Position numbers and translations under genes: made by a program
Shown here: piece after piece, positions 25,307 to 33,077 of the stretch
Layout of the letters: every line of letters begins with the position of its first letter
Numbering within the stretch: the first letter of the stretch is position 1
The notes under the pieces: model-generated
What the model was told of the DNA's origin: nothing
Databases searched by the model: none
The model's input: the letters and a program-made list of their open reading frames with translations, nothing else
Origin: Peptoniphilus_A harei_B
GTDB taxonomy: Bacteria > Bacillota > Clostridia > Tissierellales > Peptoniphilaceae
Direction: 5' to 3'
Assembly (NCBI GenBank): GCA_032560695.1
Contig: JAWGHR010000012.1
Span: 1-38,325, forward strand
DNA length: 38,325 nt

Positions 25307-25446
25307 GCGATTGATTATTTGAAGGCAGACTGTAAGCTTACGAAACAATATCCGCTTTCCCCTTTATGATCTAGTCTGCCTGACTCTACTACATCTGCCT
25401 CCCAGTGACCTAACTCTTGCCTCGTCTATATTTCTTTATTGGGAAT
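25286..25446 (-). ncRNA. Candidate stand-alone structured RNA
   Basis: The stretch between two terminators has no ORF but is less AT-rich than the flanks. On the minus strand a -10-like TATACT (25457-25452) precedes it and a strong hairpin/T-run ends it, giving a transcript of about 160 nt. GGCAGACT (25380-25373) pairs perfectly with AGTCTGCC (25331-25324); a second GGCAGA (near 25403-25398) could compete for the same partner. The size and rod-like potential would suit 6S RNA, but I do not see conserved 6S, SRP, RNase P or known riboswitch signatures. Identity open. Confidence 0.45.
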
Positions 25447-25526
25447 TATTTAGTATAACTTCCTCTACTAACTTTTATTTTAGATGAATTCCTCTTGTGT
25501 TGCTCTTCTTAGGATAAATTTTCCAT

Positions 25527-25553
25527 TAAAAAATCAGTGATTTCCATCACTGA
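25527..25553 (-). terminator. Terminator of the 286-residue membrane protein gene
   Basis: Minus strand: TCAGTGAT-GGAA-ATCACTGA then TTTTTT. The stem includes the last codons and stop of the gene. Confidence 0.9.
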
Positions 25554-26407
25554 CTCTTTATTTTTTCAAAGGTCCTTCCACCATCTTTTGAAATGTAAGT
25601 TGTTTTATTATTATTTATATCTTTAAAGTCCAAGTGGATGGTCCCATCTTCATCCATCCTTCCAGCAACTTCTGGACTTGTCTCTTCAAGTTCGGATATA
25701 AATTCCATCTTGTCTCCAGAAATTTTTACAAGGAACCAGTGCGACCTTGCACCTGCCCTATCAACTTCAAGAAGTCCAAGATCAGAATTTTCTATCTTTA
25801 TTGCATCAGAGACTTTAAAGTTTTTTAAAACTTCTTCCTTGTTTTCTTTTACTTCTTCCTCTAAATCCTGATTTTTATTTTCTTCCTCTGGTCTCTTACC
25901 ATCAAGACCTTCCCTTCCATAAATCAAAATTTTTAAAATATCCCTTGCTTCATCATCCTCAATCTTATTTAAATCAGTAAAGGTATTTTTAATTTCATCT
26001 TCACTTAACCTATCCATAATGACGAAATTTTTTCTGTAGACTTCATAGATTGGATCCATCCAACCAACATTTAAAACATAGTATTTATCAGCATTATATA
26101 TTAGATTACGATCTTCCTTTCCAGAAAAGGCAGATGCCAAAAATAAATAAAGAATTGAGAAAATCAAAATTCCTATTAAAACTATTCCTGTGAAAATTTT
26201 AAAATATTTATTAAAATCAAAATTCAAAATCTTGAAAATAGAGAAAATTTGCAAGCCTAAAAAAATTAAGAAGTTAAGCCCAAGCAAGATGTTGTTAATT
26301 ATTGGAATAAATTCAATTTTATTCACTAAAATTAAGACCCCAAGTACAAGTCCAAAGGAAAATAAGTAAAGAAAAATATATAAAAGTTTTTTATTTTTTA
26401 AAGCCAT
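25547..26407 (-). CDS. Membrane protein of unknown function with extracellular C-terminal domain
   Basis: 286 residues. Three membrane segments (about 8-26, 34-58, 68-92), then an acidic region (Glu/Lys-rich, about 170-190) and a beta-rich C-terminus ending in a BNR-like turn (YISKDGGRTFEKI). ATG at 26407 after AGGAGGAG. Monocistronic, with its own terminator. No family recognised. Confidence 0.75.
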   Translation of the reverse strand: MALKNKKLLYIFLYLFSFGLVLGVLILVNKIEFIPIINNILLGLNFLIFLGLQIFSIFKILNFDFNKYFKIFTGIVLIGILIFSILYLFLASAFSGKEDRNLIYNADKYYVLNVGWMDPIYEVYRKNFVIMDRLSEDEIKNTFTDLNKIEDDEARDILKILIYGREGLDGKRPEEENKNQDLEEEVKENKEEVLKNFKVSDAIKIENSDLGLLEVDRAGARSHWFLVKISGDKMEFISELEETSPEVAGRMDEDGTIHLDFKDINNNKTTYISKDGGRTFEKIKSQ

Positions 26408-26472
26408 AAACTCCTCCTAAATAATCCTTTCTTACATTATAAATAATTTTATAAAAAATAAAAATTTATGGC

Positions 26473-26500
26473 AAAAAAATTAGGAGAACTTGTCTCCTAA
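26473..26500 (-). terminator. Terminator after the thioesterase gene
   Basis: Minus strand: TTAGGAGA-CAAGT-TCTCCTAA followed by seven Ts. Directly after the stop codon. Confidence 0.92.
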
Positions 26501-26505
26501 TAATC

Positions 26506-26988
26506 TTACATATTATCTTTTACGCCAACAGCAACCATCTTTGCCTTAGCACGAACTTCGCCGTCAGCTTCCATTACCATGTTTACAATTACCTTTCTCT
26601 CGCCAATTTCTTCAGCAGTGGCAGTAACTGTAACTTCCTTATCCATTGGAGTTGGCTTTTTGAAATCAACTTCAAGTCTTGCAGTTATAAATCTACCAAT
26701 AACTGTGTCCTCCTTAAGTTCAAGGCCAAGGTCTCTGTGCTTGAACCAAGCAGCTGAAGCAGTGCCGTGGCAGTCGAAGATCATGGCAATCATTCCACCA
26801 AATAGGTTGGCAGGAACTCCACCAGTGTAAACTGAATCAGGAGTAACCTTAGCGATGCACTCACTTCCATCTTCAGATGGATAAGATCTTAGATGCATAC
26901 CCTCGTGGTTCTTTGGTCCACAACCCCAACAGTATTGAAACCTTTCGCCATAAGTTTCTTGAATGGCAATTTTTTTATTTTCTGACAT
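26506..26988 (-). CDS. PaaI/4HBT hotdog-fold thioesterase family protein
   Basis: 160 residues. The N-terminal CWGCGPKNHEGMHLR (about 20-34) and NLFGGMIAMIFDCHGTASA (about 61-79, the hotdog helix with the catalytic acidic residue) mark a PaaI-like acyl-CoA thioesterase. The substrate is not evident. Stands alone between terminators, so there is no operon context. Confidence 0.88.
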   Translation of the reverse strand: MSENKKIAIQETYGERFQYCWGCGPKNHEGMHLRSYPSEDGSECIAKVTPDSVYTGGVPANLFGGMIAMIFDCHGTASAAWFKHRDLGLELKEDTVIGRFITARLEVDFKKPTPMDKEVTVTATAEEIGERKVIVNMVMEADGEVRAKAKMVAVGVKDNM

Positions 26989-27095
26989 AATATCCCCCTT
27001 GTAATCTCATTCATAAGAATATTTTATCACATCTGCTCATCAATTTCTTCTTTTCATACTCCTATTGATTTACTTTGAAGTCAATAGCTTTATAT

Positions 27096-27126
27096 AAAAA
27101 AGATTCATGCAAAAATCTTGCATGAA
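27096..27126 (-). terminator. Terminator after the SDR gene
   Basis: Minus strand: TTCATGCAA-GATTT-TTGCATGAA, then a T-run (TCTTTTTT). A separate CTATTGA...TCAATAG repeat at 27062-27087 lies just beyond it and has no assigned role. Confidence 0.9.
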
Positions 27127-27147
27127 CCCTTAAAATTCAAAATCTAA

Positions 27148-27906
27148 TTACATATTAGTAAGTCCACCATCAGACACCAAAATTTGTCCGTTAATGTTTG
27201 ATGCTTGGTCAGATGCAAGGAAGAGAAGATTTGCAGCAATTTCTTCAGCACTTGCCACCATCTTGTCAAGCTTCGGTCCCCTCATTACAACTTCCATTCC
27301 CTTTTCGTCGACATCATTAAGATTTTCCATAATTTCTGTGGCAATTCCACCAGGTGCCACTGCGTTGCAGCGAATCTTATCATTTGCATACATGGCAGCA
27401 GTGTTTCTCACAAGACCATGGATGGCACTCTTGGACATTGTGTAAGCAACTCCAGCCTTGCCACCTCTTACTCCTGCTATTGAAGTTGTTGCAACAATTG
27501 ATCCACCAGCTATCATTAGAGGGATAGCAGCCTTAAAGAGTCTAAAAGATCCCTTTACATTAACTTCAAAGATTCTGTCAAAAGTTTCTTCTTGGCAGTG
27601 AGTTACAGGCTCAAACTTGTCCATTATGCCAGCGTTGGCAATTAAAACATCAAGCTTGTCATTTTCATTTTTAACTTTTTCAAAAAGCCTATCTACATCT
27701 TCTTGCTTAGAAACATCTCCTGGCACTGGAATAATTTCTCCCTTTGCTCCTGATGACTTTGCTTCCTCAGCTAGAGCTTCCAACTTTTCCTTTCTCCTTG
27801 CAAAGGCATAAACTTTTGCCCCTTCCTCTGCTGCCATAAGGCTTGCAGACCTACCTACACCAGATGAAGCTCCAGTTATAACAAGAACTTTATTTTCAAA
27901 TCTCAT
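27148..27906 (-). CDS. Short-chain dehydrogenase/reductase (classical SDR)
   Basis: 252 residues. Rossmann glycine motif TGASSGVG (11-18), NAG (91-93), catalytic Ser142 (TTSIAG), Tyr155 and Lys159 (AYTMSKS), and PGGI after them. The residue after strand 2 (FARRKEK) is arginine-rich, favouring NADP(H). The C-terminus GQILVSDGGLTN is standard. Substrate unknown; similar enzymes range from 3-oxoacyl-ACP reductases to sugar and steroid dehydrogenases. Single gene with a TATAAT -10 about 25 bases upstream of the start. Confidence 0.92.
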   Translation of the reverse strand: MRFENKVLVITGASSGVGRSASLMAAEEGAKVYAFARRKEKLEALAEEAKSSGAKGEIIPVPGDVSKQEDVDRLFEKVKNENDKLDVLIANAGIMDKFEPVTHCQEETFDRIFEVNVKGSFRLFKAAIPLMIAGGSIVATTSIAGVRGGKAGVAYTMSKSAIHGLVRNTAAMYANDKIRCNAVAPGGIATEIMENLNDVDEKGMEVVMRGPKLDKMVASAEEIAANLLFLASDQASNINGQILVSDGGLTNM

Positions 27907-28029
27907 AATATCCTCCTTTGTTTACTTTATTATAATACCATTGTAACATGTTTTCTTTACTTTTATTGTTAAAACTAGCTAATGTCATTCCAAATCTCAT
28001 AAAAGTTTTTTCCATCAAATAGCTTTCCC

Positions 28030-28431
28030 CTAACTTTCATGCAGATAAATTTTTATTTTTATCCTGAGCCAATCTCCTCGCATCTCTTTTTCTATTATCT
28101 TGGCAAAGAGGACCTTGCCAGCATCCATTAGTCGTGAAAATATCACATTGTCCTGGCGAGGGACATAGCCAATCTTTTCCTTGTTCAAAGTCTCTATACG
28201 AATAGCTTGGGGGTCGTGTTCATTTTCAGGCTCCCTATAAAAAACCAGTCTTTCATCTTCCTTAAGCTTGTCACCAATCTCCTTTATTCCATGGATGTGA
28301 CTTGTGCCAGCAACATAGGTGTCAAAGAGATAAATATCACGCTCAAAGGGTTTTGGCAAATCAATTCCTGTCCCAGACTTCACTAGGTATTCAATTAAAT
28401 CACCGCTATCTTTTTTTGCTATATCACTCAT
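28030..28431 (-). CDS. HIRAN domain protein
   Basis: 133 residues. A HIRAN domain spans about 35-125: YVAGTSHIHGIKEI, LVFYREPENEHDPQAIRIET, KIGYVPRQDNVIFSRLMDAG. In eukaryotic HLTF this domain binds 3' DNA ends; bacterial stand-alone versions are uncharacterised. The start overlaps the preceding J-domain-like gene by 4 bases (ATGA), so the two products probably act together. Start MSDIAKKDSGDLIEYL. Confidence 0.85.
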   Translation of the reverse strand: MSDIAKKDSGDLIEYLVKSGTGIDLPKPFERDIYLFDTYVAGTSHIHGIKEIGDKLKEDERLVFYREPENEHDPQAIRIETLNKEKIGYVPRQDNVIFSRLMDAGKVLFAKIIEKEMRGDWLRIKIKIYLHES

Positions 28432-29234
28432 ATTTCATCCCTCATTAAATCCTTGATTGCTTCTTCTTGAGTTCTGACTGCTTCCTCAAAACTTTTTAAA
28501 TCATCCTCTAAAGACTTCAACCTCTTACTTTTCTTCTTCTCATCTTCCAAATATATCTTCCAAGTATAGGGTGGTGTGGACTTGATTATATTAATGTAAT
28601 CTTGAATTTTACCTACTAGACCTTCTAGTCTTTCTATCTCGTCATCCAGGGACTTGCCAGACAAGTTGCCATCTTCAATGTCCTGGTCACTACAAACTAG
28701 GTCATAAATAATTTGTAAACTTGGAAGGTCTCCATTCTTATAGGCTTCTGTTGCATTATAAAATAATTCCTTTTCCGCATCAGTAACTAAAGGATTGATG
28801 TCTGGGTGCAGGCTTTTGACAATATTTTTGTAAAGTTTTTTAAGTAGCTTAGTCTCTTCTTCACTTAGGACTTCAAGTTTTGCACGACTTAAGGCCTCGT
28901 TGATTTCTCCGATTTTTTCGTCCAGCTTTTTCTTGTAATCGGCAAACTCTTCATCAAGCTTTTTATCAATTTCTTCAATCTTTATCTTCTCTTGACGATT
29001 CTTTCTTGCCTGGATCATGTCTTTTTTCCTCTTCAAACGAAGATAAGTACAATAAGTCTTGTAAATCCTGTACTCAAGACTTCCAAAAATTAGCAAATAT
29101 TCAGTTTTAATATTTTCACAAACTACAAACTCTAGATTGTCCCTTTCAAAGACAAGACTTTCTAAGGTCTTCTTAAGTTCTTTTATCTTCTCCCTTGATT
29201 TCTTGTCATCTGGAAACTCAATAATTTGTCCCAT
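28428..29234 (-). CDS. Coiled-coil protein with a DnaJ-like J domain
   Basis: 268 residues. Residues 1-125 are highly charged coiled coil. Residues about 126-175 look like a J domain: LLKKLYKNIVKSLHPDINPL with the HPD triad (143-145) that stimulates Hsp70 ATPase, then FYNATEAYKNGDL. A second coiled coil follows (about 195-268). It overlaps the HIRAN gene downstream. A link between Hsp70 and a DNA-end-binding protein is the simplest reading; function is unproven. Confidence 0.75.
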   Translation of the reverse strand: MGQIIEFPDDKKSREKIKELKKTLESLVFERDNLEFVVCENIKTEYLLIFGSLEYRIYKTYCTYLRLKRKKDMIQARKNRQEKIKIEEIDKKLDEEFADYKKKLDEKIGEINEALSRAKLEVLSEEETKLLKKLYKNIVKSLHPDINPLVTDAEKELFYNATEAYKNGDLPSLQIIYDLVCSDQDIEDGNLSGKSLDDEIERLEGLVGKIQDYINIIKSTPPYTWKIYLEDEKKKSKRLKSLEDDLKSFEEAVRTQEEAIKDLMRDEI

Positions 29235-29262
29235 GTCAATCCTCCCTTCTGTGTTAGATTCT

Positions 29263-29457
29263 CTATCTTAAAAAATTAAAGGGAAATATTAAAAATTCTC
29301 TTCCTATATAATAAGATTCGTCCGATTCCAATCTGTGGTAGATGGTGTAGGAATAAAGGATTGCCTTGTAAGAAACTGTTCCACCATCCTTATATCGATA
29401 GCTTATGGGAAAGCACAAGATTAAAATAATTAACAAGATAAGAAGCTTTTTTCTCAT
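29263..29457 (-). CDS. Small exported or membrane-anchored protein with a DGGTV motif
   Basis: 64 residues: hydrophobic segment (about 4-20) then YKDGGTVSYKAILYSYTIYHR, a motif I have seen in short secreted proteins of Firmicutes (DGGT..Y.A..Y). Function unknown. It lies 28 bases upstream of the J-domain gene in the same direction. GAGAGAGG precedes the ATG at a rather long spacing. Confidence 0.6.
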   Translation of the reverse strand: MRKKLLILLIILILCFPISYRYKDGGTVSYKAILYSYTIYHRLESDESYYIGREFLIFPFNFLR

Positions 29458-29540
29458 AAAATTTTATCCTCTCTCGCAAAATTTTTTATGAAATGTATTC
29501 TAATTAGAGTATATTATTTAGATTACTTTAATTCAAACAA

Positions 29541-29569
29541 AAAACAGCAGAGCTTATGACCCTACTGTT
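29541..29569 (-). terminator. Terminator of the PadR/DUF2812 operon
   Basis: Minus strand: ACAGTAGGG, loop TCATAAG, CTCTGCTGT (9 bp counting two G-U pairs), then TTTTTTG. About 45 bases after the PadR stop. Confidence 0.78.
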
Positions 29570-29616
29570 TTATAACATAAATTTATATAATTTATTTCGC
29601 CTAATATTTATATAAA

Positions 29617-29928
29617 TCACTTTTCAAAATGATTTTCGTAGTTATCTATTAAAAGTCTAAGTCTCTTAACTTCTTCTTCAAGGAGTTCTCGCCCCTCGTC
29701 GGTTATCTTATAGTATTTTCCCTTCTTATCCACTTCAACTCTTGTGATTAAATCATTTTCTAAAAACTGGGCCAAGAGGGCATAGAGGGTTCCTGGGGCT
29801 AAGGTTATTCTTCCTCCTGTGATTTCACTAACCCAGGCAGTGATTTCTGCCCCATTTCTAACTTGACCTAGTGCCAAGAGGGTGTAGTACATGGGCTCTG
29901 TTAGGGTTTGGAATTGATCTCTTGCCAT
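29617..29928 (-). CDS. PadR family transcriptional regulator
   Basis: 103 residues, PadR winged HTH (MYYTLLALGQVRNGAEITAW, RITLAPGTLYALLAQFL, then the wing KKGKYYKITDEGRELLEEEV) with a short C-terminal helix for dimerisation. It follows the DUF2812 gene by 2 bases and shares its GGAGGTG ribosome binding site with that gene's stop codon. Two matched palindromes at the operon's promoter are its likely binding sites. Confidence 0.92.
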   Translation of the reverse strand: MARDQFQTLTEPMYYTLLALGQVRNGAEITAWVSEITGGRITLAPGTLYALLAQFLENDLITRVEVDKKGKYYKITDEGRELLEEEVKRLRLLIDNYENHFEK

Positions 29929-29930
29929 GC

Positions 29931-31172
29931 TTACACCTCCAGGATTTTTGCAATCTCTTCTTGGACCTTTTCATCTTGGAAGTTTCCATTTACTTCTAAG
30001 ACCACATTCTTATATAAAATCAAATAGTCTTCTTCGCCAGATAAGATATAAGTCTTATCATAGGGATAATCCTCTGAAATGTCCTTAACAAATTCAGCCC
30101 TATAAGGGTGCTTCATAGAATTTTTTAATATTCTTTCAAATAAATTTTCTGCTAGGTCCCCTGACTTTACCACAGTCTTTCTTATGCGAAGATCCTTCTT
30201 TTCAGAGGAATAATAATCGCAGCTTTCTGTTAGGAAACTTCTTCTTTCCCTAGTTTTAACAAAATCTCCCACAACTTGGCTTTCAACTTCATTAGCAGTT
30301 GATAATTTATCGATTAGGGTAAATGTAAATACATTGGTAATTATCGAAATTAAAATTACCATTGATATTAAAATAAATTTTTTCCCGCCTCTTTTTATGT
30401 TCATGGCTTTAATTTTTTTGCGATAGAAATAAACAAAGGAAAACATAATAAGAGTTGGCAGCAAACTTATTAGATGAGTTCTGTTACTAGACCCATCATT
30501 AGGAAGTAAAAAATCTGATGTAAAGGCAAGAATCATTAAAATAATTGGAATATAAAATAATAAGACAAAGGCCTTAGAAAAAGTAAGTTTTGAAAATTTT
30601 ATTTCACTTATGCTTTTTACATCCTTGTTCCTCTTTTTAAAAAGTATATAGTCTCCCAAGGCTAAAGTATTGAAGAGAAAAAATAAAATCATAGCTGGTC
30701 CCATAAATATTAGGTAGTTTGAATAAAATATCTCCCTATAAAAAAATTGAGAAGTTATAAAGAATCCTAGAAAGACAAAAACTATAAAGGTTATGCCAAG
30801 AGAAATTATTTCACCCCTGGAACCCTTATTTAAAATTTCAATTTCGTCTTTTCCATCATTATAAAGGGAGTCTCGGCTTCCTTCATCAAGCTTATAGATG
30901 TTTATGTTGAAGGTCCTGTCTACAAGATGCCAACCAAAATCTCCTGCCATCTCATCAAAGTCCCTTAATTCATCCTTAGAGAAGGCAGAGAAGGATCCTT
31001 CATTAGGTCCAAGAGAAACTTTATATCTGACATCTTCTGGTTCAGCTTTTTTAAACTTGTGGATGAAGGGAAAAATAATTTTTTCAATTTGCCAGCCCTT
31101 CTTTGCCATGTCTTCATACCACTTTTCAAAAAGTCCAAAGTTTGTATAAGTTAAGTATCTTGCCTTTAACAT
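29931..31172 (-). CDS. DUF2812 membrane protein, PadR partner
   Basis: 413 residues. N-terminal cytoplasmic DUF2812 domain (about 1-115; LTYTNFGLFEKWYEDMAKKGWQ, FGWHLVDRTFNINIYKLDEG), then four membrane segments and a C-terminal soluble domain (about 300-413). DUF2812 genes are typically encoded with PadR regulators; the pair is thought to respond to membrane or envelope stress, but the mechanism is not known. The ATG at 31172 follows AGGAGG; the frame runs 22 codons further upstream, into the promoter. Confidence 0.85.
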   Translation of the reverse strand: MLKARYLTYTNFGLFEKWYEDMAKKGWQIEKIIFPFIHKFKKAEPEDVRYKVSLGPNEGSFSAFSKDELRDFDEMAGDFGWHLVDRTFNINIYKLDEGSRDSLYNDGKDEIEILNKGSRGEIISLGITFIVFVFLGFFITSQFFYREIFYSNYLIFMGPAMILFFLFNTLALGDYILFKKRNKDVKSISEIKFSKLTFSKAFVLLFYIPIILMILAFTSDFLLPNDGSSNRTHLISLLPTLIMFSFVYFYRKKIKAMNIKRGGKKFILISMVILISIITNVFTFTLIDKLSTANEVESQVVGDFVKTRERRSFLTESCDYYSSEKKDLRIRKTVVKSGDLAENLFERILKNSMKHPYRAEFVKDISEDYPYDKTYILSGEEDYLILYKNVVLEVNGNFQDEKVQEEIAKILEV

Positions 31173-31189
31173 AATCTTACCTCCTTTAG

Positions 31190-31238
31190 TATCGACTATC
31201 GATAATTGAATTATATATCGAATCTCGATATATGTCAA
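31190..31238 (-). promoter_or_regulatory. PadR/DUF2812 promoter with two operators
   Basis: Minus strand: TTGACA (31238-31233), 17-base spacer, TATAAT (31215-31210), perfect consensus. The spacer is filled by TATATCGA-N3-TCGATATA (31214-31232). A second copy with the same core, TATCGA-N3-TCGATA (31190-31204), lies just downstream of the expected start. Two sites in these positions would give tight autorepression. Confidence 0.85.
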
Positions 31239-31310
31239 TAAAGTTTAATTTTTTTATAAGTTTTTCTCTTTATCAAAGTTTTAAAAAAATAATTTTTTAC
31301 ATGCAAATAA

Positions 31311-31339
31311 GGCCCTTAAGATTTAAAATCCTAAAGGCC
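31311..31339 (-). terminator. Probable terminator of the fusion-protein operon
   Basis: GGCCCTTAAGATTT (31311-31324) pairs with AAATCCTAAAGGCC (31326-31339), 14 bp including two G-U pairs on the minus transcript, followed by TTATTT. A separate perfect 9-bp hairpin, GACTTGTTA/TAACAAGTC, sits at 31350-31370. Confidence 0.55.
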
Positions 31340-31464
31340 ATATCTTTATGACTTGTTATTTTAACAAGTCCATAATTAATTGCTCCTATCTTTAAGCTAG
31401 TTATCCGAAATAAATTTTAAGCTTGTAAAAGTCTTCTAGTCTAAAAATAATTATTTTTAAATTT

Positions 31465-33054
31465 CTATTTCCTCCCAATAAAAAGAGTAGACCCTGAAAG
31501 GCCCAACCACTTAGCTTCCTTGGCTTCCATAAATATTCCTCTTGTCGTATCAATTAGTTTAAGGTCTCGATAACCTTCTGCCCTTAACTTTTCTACTAAT
31601 GTATTCATGTCTCCGTATCTTGACTTATTCATCAGGTCGTGAATTGCAAAAGTGCCACCCTTTTTTAGGACACGCAGAGACTCTAGTAAGATTTTTTGCT
31701 TGTCCTTGCCAAAAATATTGTGGTAAACATAGTTGCTTGTAACTAGATCAAAACTTTCATCCGCATAGGGAAGCTTAACTGCATTTCCACTTTCAAATCT
31801 CACATTTGTCACTCCCTCAGCCCTAGCATTGTCCTGGCAGAGCTTCTTTGAAAATTCACTCTTGTATCCCCCACTCCATATGTCACAACCCACCATAGTC
31901 GCCTTTGGATTTCTTTTTGCACAGGCTATGGTAAGTGCACCGCTACCACAGCCCACATCCAAGCCCACGCCACCGTCCGGGATCTTGACATAGTCGGCAG
32001 TCCCTTCTATTATTACTTTAGCAAGCTTCCTTTTTCCGTGATAATCAAAGGCCCTATATAAGATTGTAACCCAGGCAGTAATTAATAGGAGTATAAGGAA
32101 TCCTATCCCTAGGATAAGTCCCCAGATGATCCTTTGCCTTCCTTGAAGAATGAGGCCACTTGCACCAAATAAGATGAATAAAATAAGACATACTAGACTT
32201 TCAATAATCTTAGCCTTCAACATTCTTTTAGGAACCCAGTTTCTATAATCAGGTTCTGTTTTCTTATAAAAAGGATTGTATTCCCCATCTTTGTGAAATG
32301 GATTTGTTTTACCAAAGCTTGCACTCTTATCGATATGTTCAAAAATCTTTTCAGAATAAGGATGTATTCCGCTGTGCCCGGTACAAACATATTTGATTTG
32401 GTAATTCTTTAATTTATCCTTAAGTTTTTTTAAAGATCTTTTATTTTTCCTTGGGTCTTGAGTGAAAAAGTCAAAGAAAGCATATCCACCACTTTCATTT
32501 ATGGCAAGGCAATCTCCAGAAATTAAAATCTTGTCGTCAACTATGTAAACAGTATGCCCTACTGTATGGCCAGGAACAGGAATTGCCTCCACCTTTATTC
32601 CTTCAACTTCAAAGATTGAAATATCTTTTATGGGAGTCCAGCCATCAGCGATTTTCACACAGTTGTGAAATATTGCCTTTCTTCGAATTTCTCTTGTCAT
32701 ATATTTCTCTTCATCAGCACCCATATAGACATGAGCCTTTGGAAAAATATTTCTGCCTGTTATATCAATTCCACCGCCGTGATCAACATCTAAATGAGTC
32801 AAGAATAAATGTCTAATATTCTTGGGATCAATATTGATTTTCTTAAACTCATCTTCTATATCCTTGTAATTAATATGACCGCTATCAAAGGCAATTGTCT
32901 TTCCATTTTTTGTGTAGAACCACAAATTAACATCATATTCTCTTATACAACTTATCTCATGATTTAGTATGCCAGTGTCTTCAGGCTTGCAATAATATTT
33001 TCCACGCATGCTTATGGGTTTTATTTTCTCGTCAAAAAAATATAAAAGTTTCAT
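31465..33054 (-). CDS. Metallo-beta-lactamase fold / two-TM / SAM methyltransferase fusion
   Basis: 529 residues in one continuous frame. Residues 1-245: MBL-fold hydrolase with HLDVDH (87-92; the usual HxHxDH with Asp for the second His, a known variant), His163 (PGHTVGH), Asp181 (SGDC) and His227 (TGHSGIHP). Residues about 284-334: two membrane segments. Residues about 345-529: class I methyltransferase with motif I GLDVGCGSGA (364-373), VGCDIW, and NYVYHNIF. The join NWVPKRMLKAKI resembles the start of stand-alone membrane methyltransferases, so two genes appear to have merged. Both domains keep their active-site motifs. The two membrane segments would keep both domains on the same, probably cytoplasmic, side. 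It follows the 33078-33704 gene by 23 bases. Substrates unknown. Confidence 0.85.
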   Translation of the reverse strand: MKLLYFFDEKIKPISMRGKYYCKPEDTGILNHEISCIREYDVNLWFYTKNGKTIAFDSGHINYKDIEDEFKKINIDPKNIRHLFLTHLDVDHGGGIDITGRNIFPKAHVYMGADEEKYMTREIRRKAIFHNCVKIADGWTPIKDISIFEVEGIKVEAIPVPGHTVGHTVYIVDDKILISGDCLAINESGGYAFFDFFTQDPRKNKRSLKKLKDKLKNYQIKYVCTGHSGIHPYSEKIFEHIDKSASFGKTNPFHKDGEYNPFYKKTEPDYRNWVPKRMLKAKIIESLVCLILFILFGASGLILQGRQRIIWGLILGIGFLILLLITAWVTILYRAFDYHGKRKLAKVIIEGTADYVKIPDGGVGLDVGCGSGALTIACAKRNPKATMVGCDIWSGGYKSEFSKKLCQDNARAEGVTNVRFESGNAVKLPYADESFDLVTSNYVYHNIFGKDKQKILLESLRVLKKGGTFAIHDLMNKSRYGDMNTLVEKLRAEGYRDLKLIDTTRGIFMEAKEAKWLGLSGSTLFIGRK

Positions 33055-33077
33055 AGATTCTCTCTCCTAAAAATTTT

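Noticed and set aside
25286..25446. Manganese (yybP-ykoY) riboswitch in front of troA
   Set aside because: The conserved GGGGAGTAGC-type loop is absent, and the tro operon has its own consensus promoter downstream of the RNA's terminator.
27062..27087. CTATTGA...TCAATAG hairpin as a terminator
   Set aside because: Seven AT-rich pairs with a 12-base loop and no T-run on the minus strand; the real terminator lies at 27096-27126.
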